Shown: piece after piece, positions 46,320-57,685 of the stretch
Position numbering within the stretch: position 1 is the stretch's first letter
Layout: each line of letters opens with the position of its first letter
Assembly (NCBI GenBank): GCA_037042915.1
Contig: CM073195.1
Coordinates: 3,286,001 to 3,350,000 of the forward strand
Source of the DNA: Auricularia sp. M13
Lineage: Eukaryota > Basidiomycota > Agaricomycetes > Auriculariales > Auriculariaceae
Direction of reading: 5' to 3'
DNA: 64,000 bases
Program-made: the position numbers and the translations under genes
Notes under the pieces: generated by a model
Databases searched by the model: none
Seen by the model: the letters and a program-made list of their open reading frames with translations, nothing else
Told to the model about the DNA's origin: nothing

Positions 46320-47217
46320 CTAAGCCGATGCACACTGCAGGTGCCAGTGACGGGAACGTGGGAGAGGGATCCGATCAAGTGAAACTCCTGCAAGCCACAT
46401 AGAGAGCCGACACCCTGACAGACAGAAGAGCGAAACTCCAGCAGTCTTCAGAAGGACTTTTGGGGCGTAAACATCGGCTGCTTGGCTATCATTTGCTCTC
46501 GGTAATGGTTCGTCGGGCACCGGAATGCAACGGCCCTCAAGCGCTCTCCAAAAAGCGTCAGCGTCGATTGAGACAGACGAGAAGTCATCGAATAAGACAA
46601 CGCGGACGGCCTCGCTTCGTAAGGTCTACTGGAGTGGCCGTCTTCTCCGTCAGGCCAGCCAGCCGCAGGATAGAGCGACTATACTCATTTGCGAGCGGGG
46701 CGAGATACCGCCATCCGGGGATGGGCACCATGAGGACGCCGAGCCACCAGGGAGTCGTGTAGGTGGAGAGTGCTGCGATGCTGTCCCACCATACTTGCGC
46801 ATCTCGGCCCACGAGAATGACCTTTGCCTCGGGATATATCTCCATCAACTCGGGGATGAATTCGACCGGAGGAAGGTCCGCGTCTGCGACGAAGCCTGCG
46901 GTAGCCTGCCGGATACACTTGAGCGCCTGCTGCTTGTCGCCAGCGTTGCGCGCTTGGTATGCCTTAATCCAAAGCAAAGAGTATTTTAACGAGACCCGCA
47001 ATCAGTTTCTCACTGTTTGCAAAGGTCAACAGCTTCCAGGTGAGATGAACGTACTGTCGTCACGAGTAAGAATTTGGGTGCCACCACGGCAAACGGGTCC
47101 GTCAAAAAACTTAGCTAGGGCCATAGACATGGTCACAGTCCCCATGCGCGAATATGCGGCCGAAATGACTTTCACTCTGCGCGAGTAGTCGGTCAGGATC
47201 GATCCGACTCCACCCAT
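46320..47217 (-). pseudogene. Sulfotransferase-family gene, copy 2
   Basis: It starts at the ATG at 47217 (MGGVGSILTDYSRRVKVISA) and retains AYQARNAGDKQQALKCIRQA, PPVEFIPELMEIYPEAKVIL, WWDSIAALSTYTTPWWLGVL and IPVPDEPLPRANDSQAAD. It is closer to complete than copy 1. I could not join the first exon (ending near TRDDS) to the second in phase, and the region before the C-terminal block is shortened. It is either a gene with further splicing I missed or an early pseudogene. Fungal members of this family transfer sulfate from PAPS to small acceptors; the substrate is unknown. Confidence 0.5.
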
Positions 47218-47340
47218 GGTTTTTCGCGATGCTGGCGGGTTTGAACGGTTGCCACTGGTTGAACGTACGAATGGCCGAGAAGGACCAATATCTTGCGCGC
47301 TGTCTTAGAAATAGTGATCAATGAGAAGGAAGACGTGAGA

Positions 47341-48297
47341 TGAGAGTCAACCTGCAAAAAATGACGGAGTATGTATCCCGGCTGTCGGAGAGCCAACAGC
47401 GCGTAGATTGGGCATGTCATGTGATGTCGATGTCTCCAAAGATTTGTGATGGAATCTCTGCATCTGGCTCCTCGTCTTACTCTTTTCTGGCTTACTCGTC
47501 GTCACATCTGGCAGTGATGTGCGCTTTGCCGACGACTTGACGAGCACTGCGTTTGGTAAGCGTACCATCAGTGTATCGTAAGCGGCTCTCTGAAGTCTGC
47601 TCTTTAGCTGTTGTCTCCCTACCAATCGGCTGAATTGACCCAACCATTATAGCTGCAATTAGTGACCAGCGCTTCATCGTCCGCCGTTGCCAGGTTCTCG
47701 CTTCGAAGGCGATGAATGGCTGTCCGGTTACGGTGCGACTACCCCACCCGCTCGATTTTCGGCCAGAACGGCGGGGTAACGATACTACAAGACACTGGAC
47801 ATTGGCACTCCGCGAAACGCCCTGCTTTATGACTTGACCCTCTTTTCTGGACAGTGGACAGTGGTCTGGGCTGTCGTTTGTGCTCGATGCTGTGGTTCTT
47901 CGACACTGTAGGCATGGCACTTCCTGTCGGAATGTTTCTGGCCTTGTGAATCTGCACGTAGCCTTTTCATCCAGAAACGAACTAGCAGAAGTGGCCTTCC
48001 TGCCCGTCGCTGTGGATGATACAGCCACTGGCCACATCGGACGCTCGCCGCCGCCACAGACCTCTCACCGGACATGTTATTAACTTTCCTTCCACTCCTC
48101 GACGTCATGCCGGCCATTCTTGGTAGCTATCATGATTCTGTTTTTCTTCTGGGGTGCACGGGCGATCTCGGTCATTGTAGCCGTCAGATGGCGAACCCAG
48201 CTCGCACGCCGCTCCTGTGCCCGATTAGCGGCGTGTATTTTCATTGGATTTGCAGTCACCCGGCTTCCGCTGACGCCGGGTGCGAATTTCTTTTATA
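47341..48297. other. Intergenic, no gene recognised
   Basis: A 181-codon minus-strand frame (47492-48037) is Ser/Arg/Thr-rich with no motif and is not called. The right end should hold the receptor-gene promoter. Confidence 0.4.
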
Positions 48298-50038
48298 ATG
48301 CTGATCCTTGCGATGGTTCGTTGTCCGTGGATCGATTCCGCCGCTCCTCCTTTCCCGGGCGCACATTTCCTTATATCCCTTCTTTCATTCCATCTACTGC
48401 TTGGCCGGGCCAACACATTCGTCGTGGCCAACCTTTCTGCCTGCACTCTCATGGGATCGACTCCAACAGACGATGCCCGCCTAATGTCGGATGTCGCTTC
48501 GCGCGTGGCATTTAATATTCTCTCGATGGGACCTACCCTGCTGGGCTTGCCGCTGTTCCTTCTCGCCATCGTCTTTGGGAAGAATGTGGCCAAGCGCGGA
48601 GCCATCTTTCTCAATTTTATCGTTGCCGTGATACTCATGGGACTTTCGTTTGGCTTACTGTGAGAAGCATCGAGTTGACCGCCGTCAATGAGCTACTCAC
48701 GCCTCACGATTAGTCCTCTTATTGGTGAACAAGACCAGCTTCACCCACAATCGCGTACTCTCTGCTTCGTTCAAGCTGCATTGGTGGATGGCGCTCTCGC
48801 CATGTGCGCCCAGACATTCAATCATTGGCCGGACAAACATCTAAGGCGTTTATAATCTAGGACTCCGGTATCCATCCTCGCACTCGTTTTACAGGTGAGT
48901 GACCCGCTTCGCAACCGCAACGAACCCGCGGATTCTCTCAACCCAATATCAGTTAGGCATGGGACTCTGCCTCTTTGACCGGCCCGAAGATCTCAATTCC
49001 CATCTTCGCACGGCATTCGATATTATCGTGCGTTTGTCAACCCTGTGCCCCAGGAACTATCGATAACCCATAACACAGCTGATCGCGCTTCCTTCCATGT
49101 CATTCTTAGTTTTTGGCCTGCGTGACATTCTGGAATTCGTGCGTTGAAACGTATGCACAGCGAATACCGATCCTGAAGTAACGCCTGCGTGCAGTCCCGT
49201 ATACTCTTCTCACCACCAGGCAGCCTTGACATTGAAATCGTCAATGCGGCGTTTTACTGCACTATAGCCACACCGCAACCATTCTCCCCCATTGCAGCCG
49301 CGTACGTTCCAGCATGATGCCAATTCTCGGCCTTTGCATTGACCAAAGACAGCGAGACACCTCTTATCCTGTTCATTGTAGGCGTTTCGTCTGCCACATT
49401 GCTAATAGAATGTGAGCCCGGACGCGCCCACAATAAGAAAGATTCACGATTCCTAGGCTATATCGCCTTCATGCTCTGGCGACGCTGGAGCAGCCTTCGT
49501 GCGGCGGGAAATAAAGGCGTGACGGCCATCCTCGTCCGCTCCCTCGTCCGCCTCACGCTTTTGACGGTATACCGCGTCGTTATCATTGCGTGCGTGGACG
49601 CCCTGACTCTATCATTCCGAGCTCATTCCCTGCAGCATAGCCATTTCTGTGGTGGAAGAGCCACGTATATTTTCCGTTGCAGCGTTCCTGCATGGCGCCA
49701 GTATGTTATTCTTTGTGTCAGCAATTTTGCACTAATTCATATTCGAAAGTCCCTCTCGTGGTGTTCTTCATTTTTGCGCTGCAGCAAGTGAGTCGGACGC
49801 GCGGAAGGCCGATTTTCATTGACATTCTGTTGAATAGGACATCATCGATGCCTGGCTTCACTGGCTTCGCGCGCTCGCACATCCCTTCGTCTGCATCGGT
49901 GGCCGAATGAAACGCTCGCCATCGTCAGCGAGTCTCATTGAGAAGAGCAGCAGCGGAAGTCTCTCAGTCACTTCGACACGGACAGCATCCACACGCAAGC
50001 TCCAGAAAGCGCGCTCGGAATTCGGCTTCAACGTATGA
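48298..50038 (+). CDS. Seven-TM receptor-like membrane protein
   Basis: Clear exons: 48298-48659, 48714-48803, 48861-48894 and the last exon 49838-50038. Middle exons (from 48957 and within about 49339-49787) are only partly resolved. Hydrophobic helices include LLGLPLFLLAIVFG, IFLNFIVAVILMGLSFGLL and MTPVSILALVLQ. A basic loop and helix (WSSLRAAGNKGVTAILVRSL) and the end VVFFIFALQQ-DIIDAW, with a Ser-rich C-terminal tail (KRSPSSASLIEKSSSGSLSV), match the layout of uncharacterised Agaricomycete G-protein-coupled-receptor-like proteins. Ligand and G-protein coupling are unknown. It is not a STE3 pheromone receptor as far as I can see. Confidence 0.6.
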
Positions 50039-50598
50039 AGATTTGCACGCACACATGTAAGTTGCTTGACCATGGACCTTGTGCATACCCTTTGTAAACT
50101 ACATGTAACGCATAACACACGGGGAAACACCCAGCGAATCATCTCGCATCCACAAGTCTTCGCAGCTCAGCAGATACCGTCCGCATCGACGGCCGCGAAC
50201 TTGCGGCATGAGCTCAGCATCTCTCCACAATATCCCAGATCTCGTCCGTGAGAGCTTCGCGAGTAGGGCGTGCCGGATGGTCGCCCCGATGAAGCGCATG
50301 AGCAGCAGAGTCGCTTAGGTCGACATCACAGAGGTCTGGTAAATCGTCTTACGGCCGGTAATTACAACAACACAACCGAAACCCAGCGTTCCAGCCGCGG
50401 CGTTCCACGGGGCTGTGAGAGCAGAGCGTTTAACGGACTGGAGAATGCGACAGCCCTGTTTGCGCTGAGCTTCGAGTCTTCAGAGTCTTCGATCCGGTCC
50501 GGTCGACTTCAACCTTCTTAATCAGGGCAGAATCAGCCGCTGAGATACAGTACTGAAGTTGCCAATATCCAACGCCTAGTAGATGATACAGGTAGATT
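50039..50598. other. Convergent intergenic region, nothing recognised
   Basis: This holds the 3' ends of the receptor gene (plus) and MYG1 (minus). No gene or repeat was seen. Confidence 0.4.
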
Positions 50599-52017
50599 TC
50601 ACGGCCATTCGAGCGCCTTGACGGCAATCTGCAGGGCGCCCTCCTTCGTTTTATTTCCTGCGTGCAAGTTGAGCAAAGATTCGTGCGAGTTCCAACAGAA
50701 GGACGAACCTCCAATGAACCCAGACGCATGTATAAAGATTCCGCCGGGGATACCACTCGCTTCTGACAGCTTGTCGTCCCGCAGCCCGCGCCAGCTGTGC
50801 GAGTGGATCAGAAAGAAAAATAGCTATGCGAATGCTGGCACTCACGGCTCGGGAAGCGACTTGCGGTTCGCAAACGCCTCGCCCTCCTTCGTAACGGCCT
50901 GCACACGCCAGCTGCCGGCCGTCTCGTCCGGGTACACTACGTATAGTACGAGCCCGTCGGCGGAAAGCTGTCCGTCTTTTTCCACGTCGTACAAGTGGTC
51001 CTGTCAACTTTGCGTTAGGAGAAGTATCGGCGGGGAAAGTGGACATGTGAAGGTACCTTCCACGGCGCATACGTCTCGAAGAGCACGATGCGGCCGGACG
51101 CGTGCGCGGCATGCCGGTTCTCGAATGCTGCGCGGACGATGTCGCGCGCGGGCAGCCAGGAGGAGGCGTAGTGCTTCAGGCGCTCGGTGAATTCGGATCC
51201 TGTCAGCGTGGAGGCCTTCTCAAAGAGCGCCTAAGAGCATCGTCAAAGAGTGTTTGAGTCGGCTGAATGAGTCGGTCGTACGCACATCCACGCCTGCGCT
51301 GTCGACCTTTTCATTCCAAGAAGGGTTCAGGAAGCCCACGCGTGACGAGAGGTCCGTGCTGGACGAGTAGCGCTGCGGCGAGGAGGTATCGTACTGCGCG
51401 ATGCCATTGTCGATCGCGTCGATAGCTTCGATAAAATTCTGTCAAAATGTTATGTTGGGTTGCTGCACGAGTTCAGATTATCTTACTTTGTACATTTTCA
51501 AGTACAAGAGGTTCAGGTTGGCGTCGTCAATCGGAGACTCCAGGGAGTTTGCTACTATTTCCTTGCCAAAGTGCCTGCAGAAAGTCAACAAGCGCGAGTT
51601 GGCGTGTATGTTATGACTGACTTGTACACAAGGCCAGCGCTGGACAGCTTGGTATTCCAGCCTTCACCAAATGTATGGTCGAACTCCCTCTGATGATGGT
51701 CAAAGCGCAGCTTGGCAGGATCGTACACAGCGCCAACGTCGACGACGATGTCGCAGGTATCCAACTTTGCCGGATCGCGAGTCCGCAAGACATCTGAGAG
51801 TTCCAAAGTTTGAGACAAATGCCAGAGTAGACATTAATCTTGGTTTGACCTGCGCCCTTGTAGGTGGCCGTCTGGCGAAGCAGGTAGACGGCGAGCGCTT
51901 CGTCGCAGTGGAAGGTGCCGTTATGGGTCCCAATCGTCTACCGTCTCATGAGTACGGGTTGCGCGGCTCGCAGCGACGAGCGACCTTAGTCGTCTTGACG
52001 CGTTTGGGCTCGCTCAT
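50599..52017 (-). CDS. MYG1: MYG1 exonuclease-family protein
   Basis: Exons: 51985-52017, 51850-51937, 51622-51793, 51487-51574, 51286-51438, 51057-51230, 50846-51000, 50709-50794 and 50599-50657. They total 1008 nt (335 aa) with no break. MYG1 is a DHH-like exonuclease reported to act on RNA in nucleus and mitochondria. Metal-binding motifs are visible: [42 protein letters not shown] and [13 protein letters not shown]. The end [15 protein letters not shown] is typical. The start used gives [11 protein letters not shown]; no long presequence is seen. Confidence 0.95.
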
Positions 52018-52264
52018 AGCTGCTAGGAACCGACGGTACACGGACGACGCGGTGGCACGGGACAAGAAGCGGAGCATGGGACCGTCCCGACGACATCCGA
52101 TCGTGCCAGCCAATCATAATTTCTCTGTATCGTGCGGTCCCTCGTGAATCGTTGATTTTATGAGTTTGAATATTGATTTAATAATATCCCATCTGAGCTC
52201 CCGTGGTTTACTTGGAGATTCTAAGGAATTGATTTTATGGAAATGGGTTATTTACTGAGCGTAC

Positions 52265-54097
52265 TTAGACAGAATCTTTCCAAACTGCTGCATCGACGTT
52301 CAGCTCCAACGGTGCTCGTCTCACGCGTTCCTCCGAACGTTCTCCACCGACAACTAGATCCACATCCCCGCCATCCGCACTGAGACGCGCAGCATGCCTC
52401 ACAGCGCGCAGTCGTCTGCCTCTCGTCCGCTCGTCCTCCACAGCGCCGTCCCACGTCTCCAGGTACGCCTGAACCTCATCACTCCCCGGCGCAGGGATCT
52501 TCAGCATCCCATCATGCGGCTCCAAACGCTCAAATGTGCGGATCCAGCGCCCCACGCCGGCCAGCGACACGCGCACCTCCCACGAGCCGCCCTCCTACGA
52601 GCCAAAATTCAAGTCCACGGTCAGTATCATGCCGTGAGAGAGAGGCAAACGTGAACACACCGTGGCGCGCTTGCAGAGCGCCGCTGAGATGCCCAAAGCG
52701 AGAAGGTAGCCGGCGATGTGGTCAAGCGCTTGGAACGGGAATGGGCGGGGTGCCTCGGGCTGGTTGAAGGCGGATGCTTCGGCTATGTTGAAGCCTGTGG
52801 CGGTCTGCACCAGCGAATCGAACTACCCATTGAATGTCAGTAGAGAAAGGCTTAAGACTCCATATCAGCAGTCATGCTCGGGACGCACTCCACGACGTTC
52901 CCTCCAGGGACCTCTCCATCCGTATGCGTTGAGGTGGGCATACACAACTCCCGGCCGCAGCTTCGCAAGGTCTCCGGGTCCGAGACCTTTAGATGCCAGC
53001 GCGCCGGGGCGGTAGGTCTGGAGGAAGACGTCTGCGTCCCGCGCAAGGTCCTGCAGGCGTGTGACGTCTGCTGGGGAGGTGAGGTCAAGTTGGGCGGTGC
53101 GTTTTCCGCGCGAGGTGTCGACGTCTAGTGCGGGGAGGGAGGGGAGGTTCGGAGAGGTTATCCATAGTACATCTGCGCCGTGAGCTTTAAGACACTATGT
53201 TCAGCATCTGGGAAAAAGCTGATCCCGTACGACGCACCTGCGAGGGTCCGCCCACATACAGGCCCTGCCAACACGCGCGTCAGTTCCAGTACACGGACCC
53301 CTGAGAGCGGCCTCGAGTCATGTTCTTGAACCGCGGACCGCTGCCTCTCCGGCGGCGCCTCGCCAATTTTGACGACCTCGACTGGCGGCACATCTGCATT
53401 CCCGATCGCCTGCGGGTGCGCATCCCACTGCTCGAACGAGCGCAAGGCCGCGACGCACATCCCGCGTTCCGACGCCACGGTCTCGAAATCCTCCGCAGAC
53501 CACGTGCTCAATGCTGCTGCTACAGCTTCGCGAGTGGGTGCGCAGTTGAGGAATTTTGAGTATGCCGTCGCGGTGACTACATTTTTGGTTTAGAGGGAGG
53601 AGAAGGAATGAGAGGGGAGGGATGGTACTGACTGAGGAAAGTTCGTGTGAATTCGCACCCATCCGCCTTTGGTGCGATATGCGCCGGCAAGAGAATCCCA
53701 GACTGGTGGAGGAGGATTGCCATGAAGCTCATAAAGCCTTTCGCTTGCTGATGCAGGCTGTAATTAGCCACGGCAGTGCACCCGAATCACTAAGGATGCT
53801 CACCGCAATCCAGGACAGCGTGCCGTGCATCCACCGATACTGAGTGTGGGTTGCCAGTGGAAATCTCATCAAAGTGGGCTGCCGCAAGCGCAGAACATGC
53901 AATGGCAGCCTGAAGCATCTTCGTTATTGCCAAACCTCCACGCGCGTTCGATGAAGCACCTGTGCCGCGGCACCGAGGGAGAAAGACGAGTTCACGGCAG
54001 TGTCAGGGTCTCCTTGTAGTCTGAGATAGGTTAGACATTTTTCTGGTAATCCAAGTCCTGTCCAGAGTGCTCTGGCGGCATTTGTCACGAGCGTCAT
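52265..54097 (-). CDS. CoA-transferase family III (CaiB/BaiF) protein
   Basis: Exons: 53960-54097, 53804-53909, 53633-53747, 53238-53576, 52889-53184, 52661-52822 and 52265-52594. Family blocks seen are HSVSVDARHA, WDSLAGAYRTKGGWVRIHTN, PLSGVRVLELTRVLAGPVCG, AHGADVLWITSPNLPSLPAL, TSRGKRTAQLDL, DLAKLRPGVVYAHLNAYGW and FDSLVQTATGFN. Members move CoA between acids or epimerise acyl-CoAs; the substrate here is not evident. The A run matching 53554-53557 has one base too many (frame changes from GILKI to LNCAPTREAV). Removing it gives exactly 495 codons. It is divergent from MPP-beta, ATGs 82 bp apart. Confidence 0.88.
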
Positions 54098-54179
54098 TGT
54101 GGTTTTGGTGCAAAGAATGTTTCGGAGTTCGAATAGTAATCCAATCACGCTTTGAGAGAAAACCAAGTAGGCGCTGGGC
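54098..54179. promoter_or_regulatory. 82-bp bidirectional promoter
   Basis: This is the whole space between the CoA-transferase ATG (minus) and the MPP-beta ATG (plus). No TATA box is visible. Confidence 0.5.
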
Positions 54180-55657
54180 ATGGCGTCGCGGTTCCTGGCT
54201 ACGAATGCGCTCAGAGCGCTCAGATCATCGCGAGCAAGGCCAGCAGTACGTGCAGGCTGCTCCCAGCGGTCGGAAGGCTCATCAATAAATTTCAGCGGAC
54301 GCTGCGTGGCCTGGCCACGGCGGTGGACATCCAGGCGCCGCTCACCGAGCTGAGCACGCTGGGCAACGGGCTCACCGTCGCCACGGAGTCGCATCCGTCG
54401 GCGCAGACGGCGACGGTGGGTGTGTGGATAGACGCGGGGTCGCGGGCGGAGACGGACGCGACGAACGGCACGGCCCATTTCCTGGAGCACATGGCGTTCA
54501 AGGGCACCCAGCGCCGGTCGCAGCACGGGCTCGAGCTCGAGGTCGAGAACCTGGGCGCCCACCTCAACGCATACACCTCGCGCGAGCAGACCGTCTACTA
54601 CGCCAAGGCGTTCAGGCAGGACGTCCCGGCCTCCGTCGACATCATCTCCGACATTCTCCAGAACTCCAAGCTCGACGAGTCCGCCGTCGAGCGCGAGCGC
54701 GATGTCATCCTGCGCGAGCAGCAGGAGGTCGACAAGCAGCTCGACGAGGTCGTCTTTGACCACCTGCATTCCGTCGCTTTCCAGGGCCAGCCTCTGGGCC
54801 GCACCATCCTGGGTCCCAAGGAAAATATCCTGTCCATTAAGCGGTCCGACCTGGACAACTACATCAAGACCAACTACACGGCCGACCGCATGGTCCTTGT
54901 TGGCACCGGTGCCGTCGACCATGACGAGCTCGTCAAGCTCGCCGAGAAGCACTTTGGCGGCCTCCCGACCTCGCCCAACCCCGTGAAGCTCGGCCGCACC
55001 TCCGGCCAGCGCTCGCACTTCATCGGGTCTGAGGTCCGCATCCGCGACGACACCCTGGACACCGCGCACATCGCCATCGCTGTCGAGGGCGTCAGCTGGA
55101 GCTCGCCCGACTACTTCCCTATGCTCGTCATGCAGTCCATCTTCGGCAACTGGGATCGCTCGCTCGGCGCGTCGGGCCTGCTCTCCTCGCGCCTGAGCCA
55201 CATTGTCGCGAGCAACTCGCTCGCCAACAGCTTCATGTCGTTCTCGACGTCCTACTCCGACACCGGCCTGTGGGGCATCTACCTCGTCACCGAGAACCTG
55301 ATGAACATCGACGACCTCGTGCACTTCACGCTCAAGGAGTGGACGCGCATGTCCACGGGCCCGCTGGACGTCGAGGTCGAGCGCGCCAAGAGCCAGCTCA
55401 AGGCGAGCCTGCTGCTCTCGCTGGACGGCTCGACGGCCGTCGCGGAGGACATCGGCCGCCAGCTGGTCACCACCGGCCGCCGCTTCTCGCCCAAGCAGAT
55501 CGAGCGCGCCGTCGACGCCGTCTCCACCGCCGACATCCAGCGCGTCGCGCAGAAGTACCTGTGGGACAAGGACATCGCCGTCGCCGCCGTCGGCCGCATC
55601 GAGGGTCTCTTCGACTACAGCCGCCTGCGCGCCGACATGTCGAGCATGCTCTACTAG
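54180..55657 (+). CDS. MAS1: Mitochondrial processing peptidase, beta subunit
   Basis: MPP cleaves presequences of imported matrix proteins. Two exons, 54180-54245 and 54296-55657, are split by a 50-nt GTACGT...CAG intron and give 475 aa. The first exon is a presequence (MASRFLATNALRALRSSRAR). The catalytic inverted zinc motif HFLEH lies in NGTAHFLEHMAFKGT, with the downstream glutamate region LGAHLNAYTSREQTVYYAKA. Also seen are ERDVILREQQEVDKQLDEVV, GPKENI and ERAKSQLKASLLLSLDGS. Intron-poor structure and strong G/C third-position bias suggest high expression. No frame break. Confidence 0.96.
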
Positions 55658-55959
55658 GCGCGTTCCACAACCCGATTCCAATTTTTGTTGGCTATACATA
55701 ATAGACCTGAATTTATTGCCGCATCGCTTTCATGGCCGCCTCTCTCTCCAGTGTTCATCGCTTTTGCCAAGTTCTCCGCGGCTTCTGTTCGGCGAAACGT
55801 CTAGGGCGCTGTGTTCTGCACAATTGCATAATGCAGCAGGACTTTGAAGACGTGTGCCTAGGTACCGTACATTGTTTGAGGTTGGTTCATGGCCAAGCTC
55901 TCCCTGCAGCTCCCCGCACCCAAGTGTTGGACATGGGCCAATCGGACATGAAGCTCAAG
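55658..55959. other. Intergenic, nothing recognised
   Basis: MPP-beta 3' region. No gene or repeat was seen. Confidence 0.4.
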
Positions 55960-57068
55960 CCTAGGCATCCTCTTTTTTCGCCTCGTCCCCTCCTATGGAA
56001 CGGTCAAAGTTGTCCGGGCTATCGACACTGGAGACTCGGAGGCAGATGGACGGGTATTATCTGCTTGCACAATGGTTCCGGTCATCGCAAGAAGTTGCTC
56101 TCCAAGAACTTGCTGGAACCCCCAGTGACCAGCTTATGGTGCGCCCTTCTCAGCTGAACTGTATTGGACTCGCTTTGACATGAATAGGACGCTGTCGCGA
56201 AACTCCGCGGCCTCGGACATGTCAATGTCCAGGAGATATTCGGAGCGTGCAGCTCGGGCGCTCAAGTTTTATCGTGTCTTCTTCCTTGGAGGGTGATCAG
56301 CTACTCCCTTACTTGCGCTCGAATCCGACGTTCAGTCTCCTTTGCGGACTTTACAATGGAAGATAATAGTTCCAATGTACCCGACGCTGGAGAGAAGAGC
56401 ATCTGTAAGTGCACGAGATGGATTCATGTTTGGTCTCATCGATCTGACCATACCTACTATAGGTCCTTCATCTCGCCTCAGGCCTCAAATTCTTGCACGC
56501 ACACAACATCGTTCACAGAGACTTGTGTCTGGTTTGACATTCCGTCTGATCGTGTCCGTGCAGAGACACGCCCTTGTTTCTGCAGACGACAACGCATTGC
56601 TTTCGTCCTTCGATTTTCAACAGTTTTGCGAGCGCCGATGAACCATGGGACGATAGTTGGTATTCGGATGGAAAAGCCGCGATGGAAGGAAATCTCGTAC
56701 ACGCAGCGTACCACCAAATGCGATGTATTTGGGTTTGGAATGCTCGCTTATGAGGTACTGCTGCAGTTTAGACGGCACGGCCGATGCTGATATCACCTTC
56801 AGCTGTACTCAATGGCAAGCTGCCTATGCACCACAAGACCGATATGTTGCACGATGTTACACTCGACTGTGCTCGTAACGCACCGGGACGAGGCAAACGT
56901 CCAGAACGTCCTGAGATTTGGAACATTGTCCAGCGATGCTGGCACCAATCCGTGTTTTTCACGTCCTTCAATGCGGACGGTGTCCGCCCAGCTCCGAGAG
57001 CTTCTGTGGACCAGTTGATAGCATATCCGGAATACAACGGTTTTGGACGCCAGCATACGCTCCAATGA
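55960..57068 (+). pseudogene. Degenerate TKL-like protein kinase
   Basis: Kinase-like segments occur in order across three frames: AVAKLRGLGHVNVQEIFGAC (N-lobe helix and strand), SSSLEGDQLLPYLRSNPT (hinge), GLKFLHAHNIVHRDLCL (catalytic loop), ALVSADDNALLSSFDFQQF (DFG region), RTTKCDVFGFGMLAYEVL (helix F) and GRGKRPERPEIWNIVQRCW (C-lobe end). In the catalytic loop lysine and asparagine of HRDLKxxN are not conserved, and DFG is replaced by SFD, so phosphotransfer is unlikely even if it is expressed. Several introns are plausible, and one frame break sits at the T run near 56266-56270. It could be a pseudokinase gene or a pseudogene. Start and exact exons are unresolved. Confidence 0.5.
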
Positions 57069-57685
57069 ATAGTGATCAAGAATGTCGGTTCTCACGCTCA
57101 GGGATGCGTTTTAGAAGACATACGTCATCACGTGACATCCACGTGCACTGCTTCAGCACAGCATCCCATGGATCCGCAGCAGACGGCTTGTCAGGCAAGG
57201 TTCAAGCGATGATTAATGCAAATGTGAACGTTTTGGAGGGCCCAAAAGAGTAAAAAAAAATTGCGCTGCTACAGTCGGTAGCCGAGTGTACTGTATGTAA
57301 TTATGCGAAGAATTAGATTCTGAAAATGCAAACGTGCAGCCAAGTAAAGTCCGGTTTCTCACGGGCTTTAACGAAGAGTACCTCGGGGTATACCGGGTAT
57401 ACCCGCTGCGCCAAGTATATGATTGCATCATTCGTGCCGAATCCTGCTTGTGGACGTCTTACAATCCCGACAACAGTGCGCTGTACTTACTGCGCACCGG
57501 GTTTTCTTGCAGCTCCACCAGGCGACATTAGGCCAATCATCACTTCCCAATACGTACTGTTGCGCGTGCTCAGAAGCAGAGTCACGATCGGGGCCGGCAT
57601 ATAAAAGGTTCGGGTGAGCGATCCTGAAGGATTCATTACCCCATTATTAGTCGCTTCCCAACTACTGCGGCATTAACGTTTTCAT
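57069..57685. other. Intergenic, promoter of secreted hydrolase 1
   Basis: No gene seen. It contains a 19-nt palindrome (listed separately) and a TATA-like ATATAAAAG at 57599-57607, 79 bp before the ATG at 57686. Confidence 0.5.
57386..57404. promoter_or_regulatory. 19-nt palindrome, candidate operator
   Basis: GGGTATACCGGGTATACCC is an exact inverted repeat around its central base, built from two GGTATACC palindromes. It lies 282 bp upstream of the hydrolase ATG. Binding factor unknown. Confidence 0.4.

Larger units (their letters stand above)
45218..47340. repeat. Tandem duplication, copy 2
   Basis: This is the 2123-bp second copy of 43128-45217. The 33-bp length difference comes from several small indels, including a 4-bp insertion in the intron-derived start. 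Confidence 0.95.

Noticed and set aside
47492-48037. 181-codon minus-strand open frame
   Set aside because: No family-like sequence; Ser/Arg/Thr-rich random appearance between a duplication and a promoter.
53924-55699. 591-codon minus-strand open frame opposite MPP-beta
   Set aside because: Most of it is the antisense shadow of a gene with strong G/C third-position bias. Only its last part near 53960-54097 is real, as exon 1 of the CoA-transferase.
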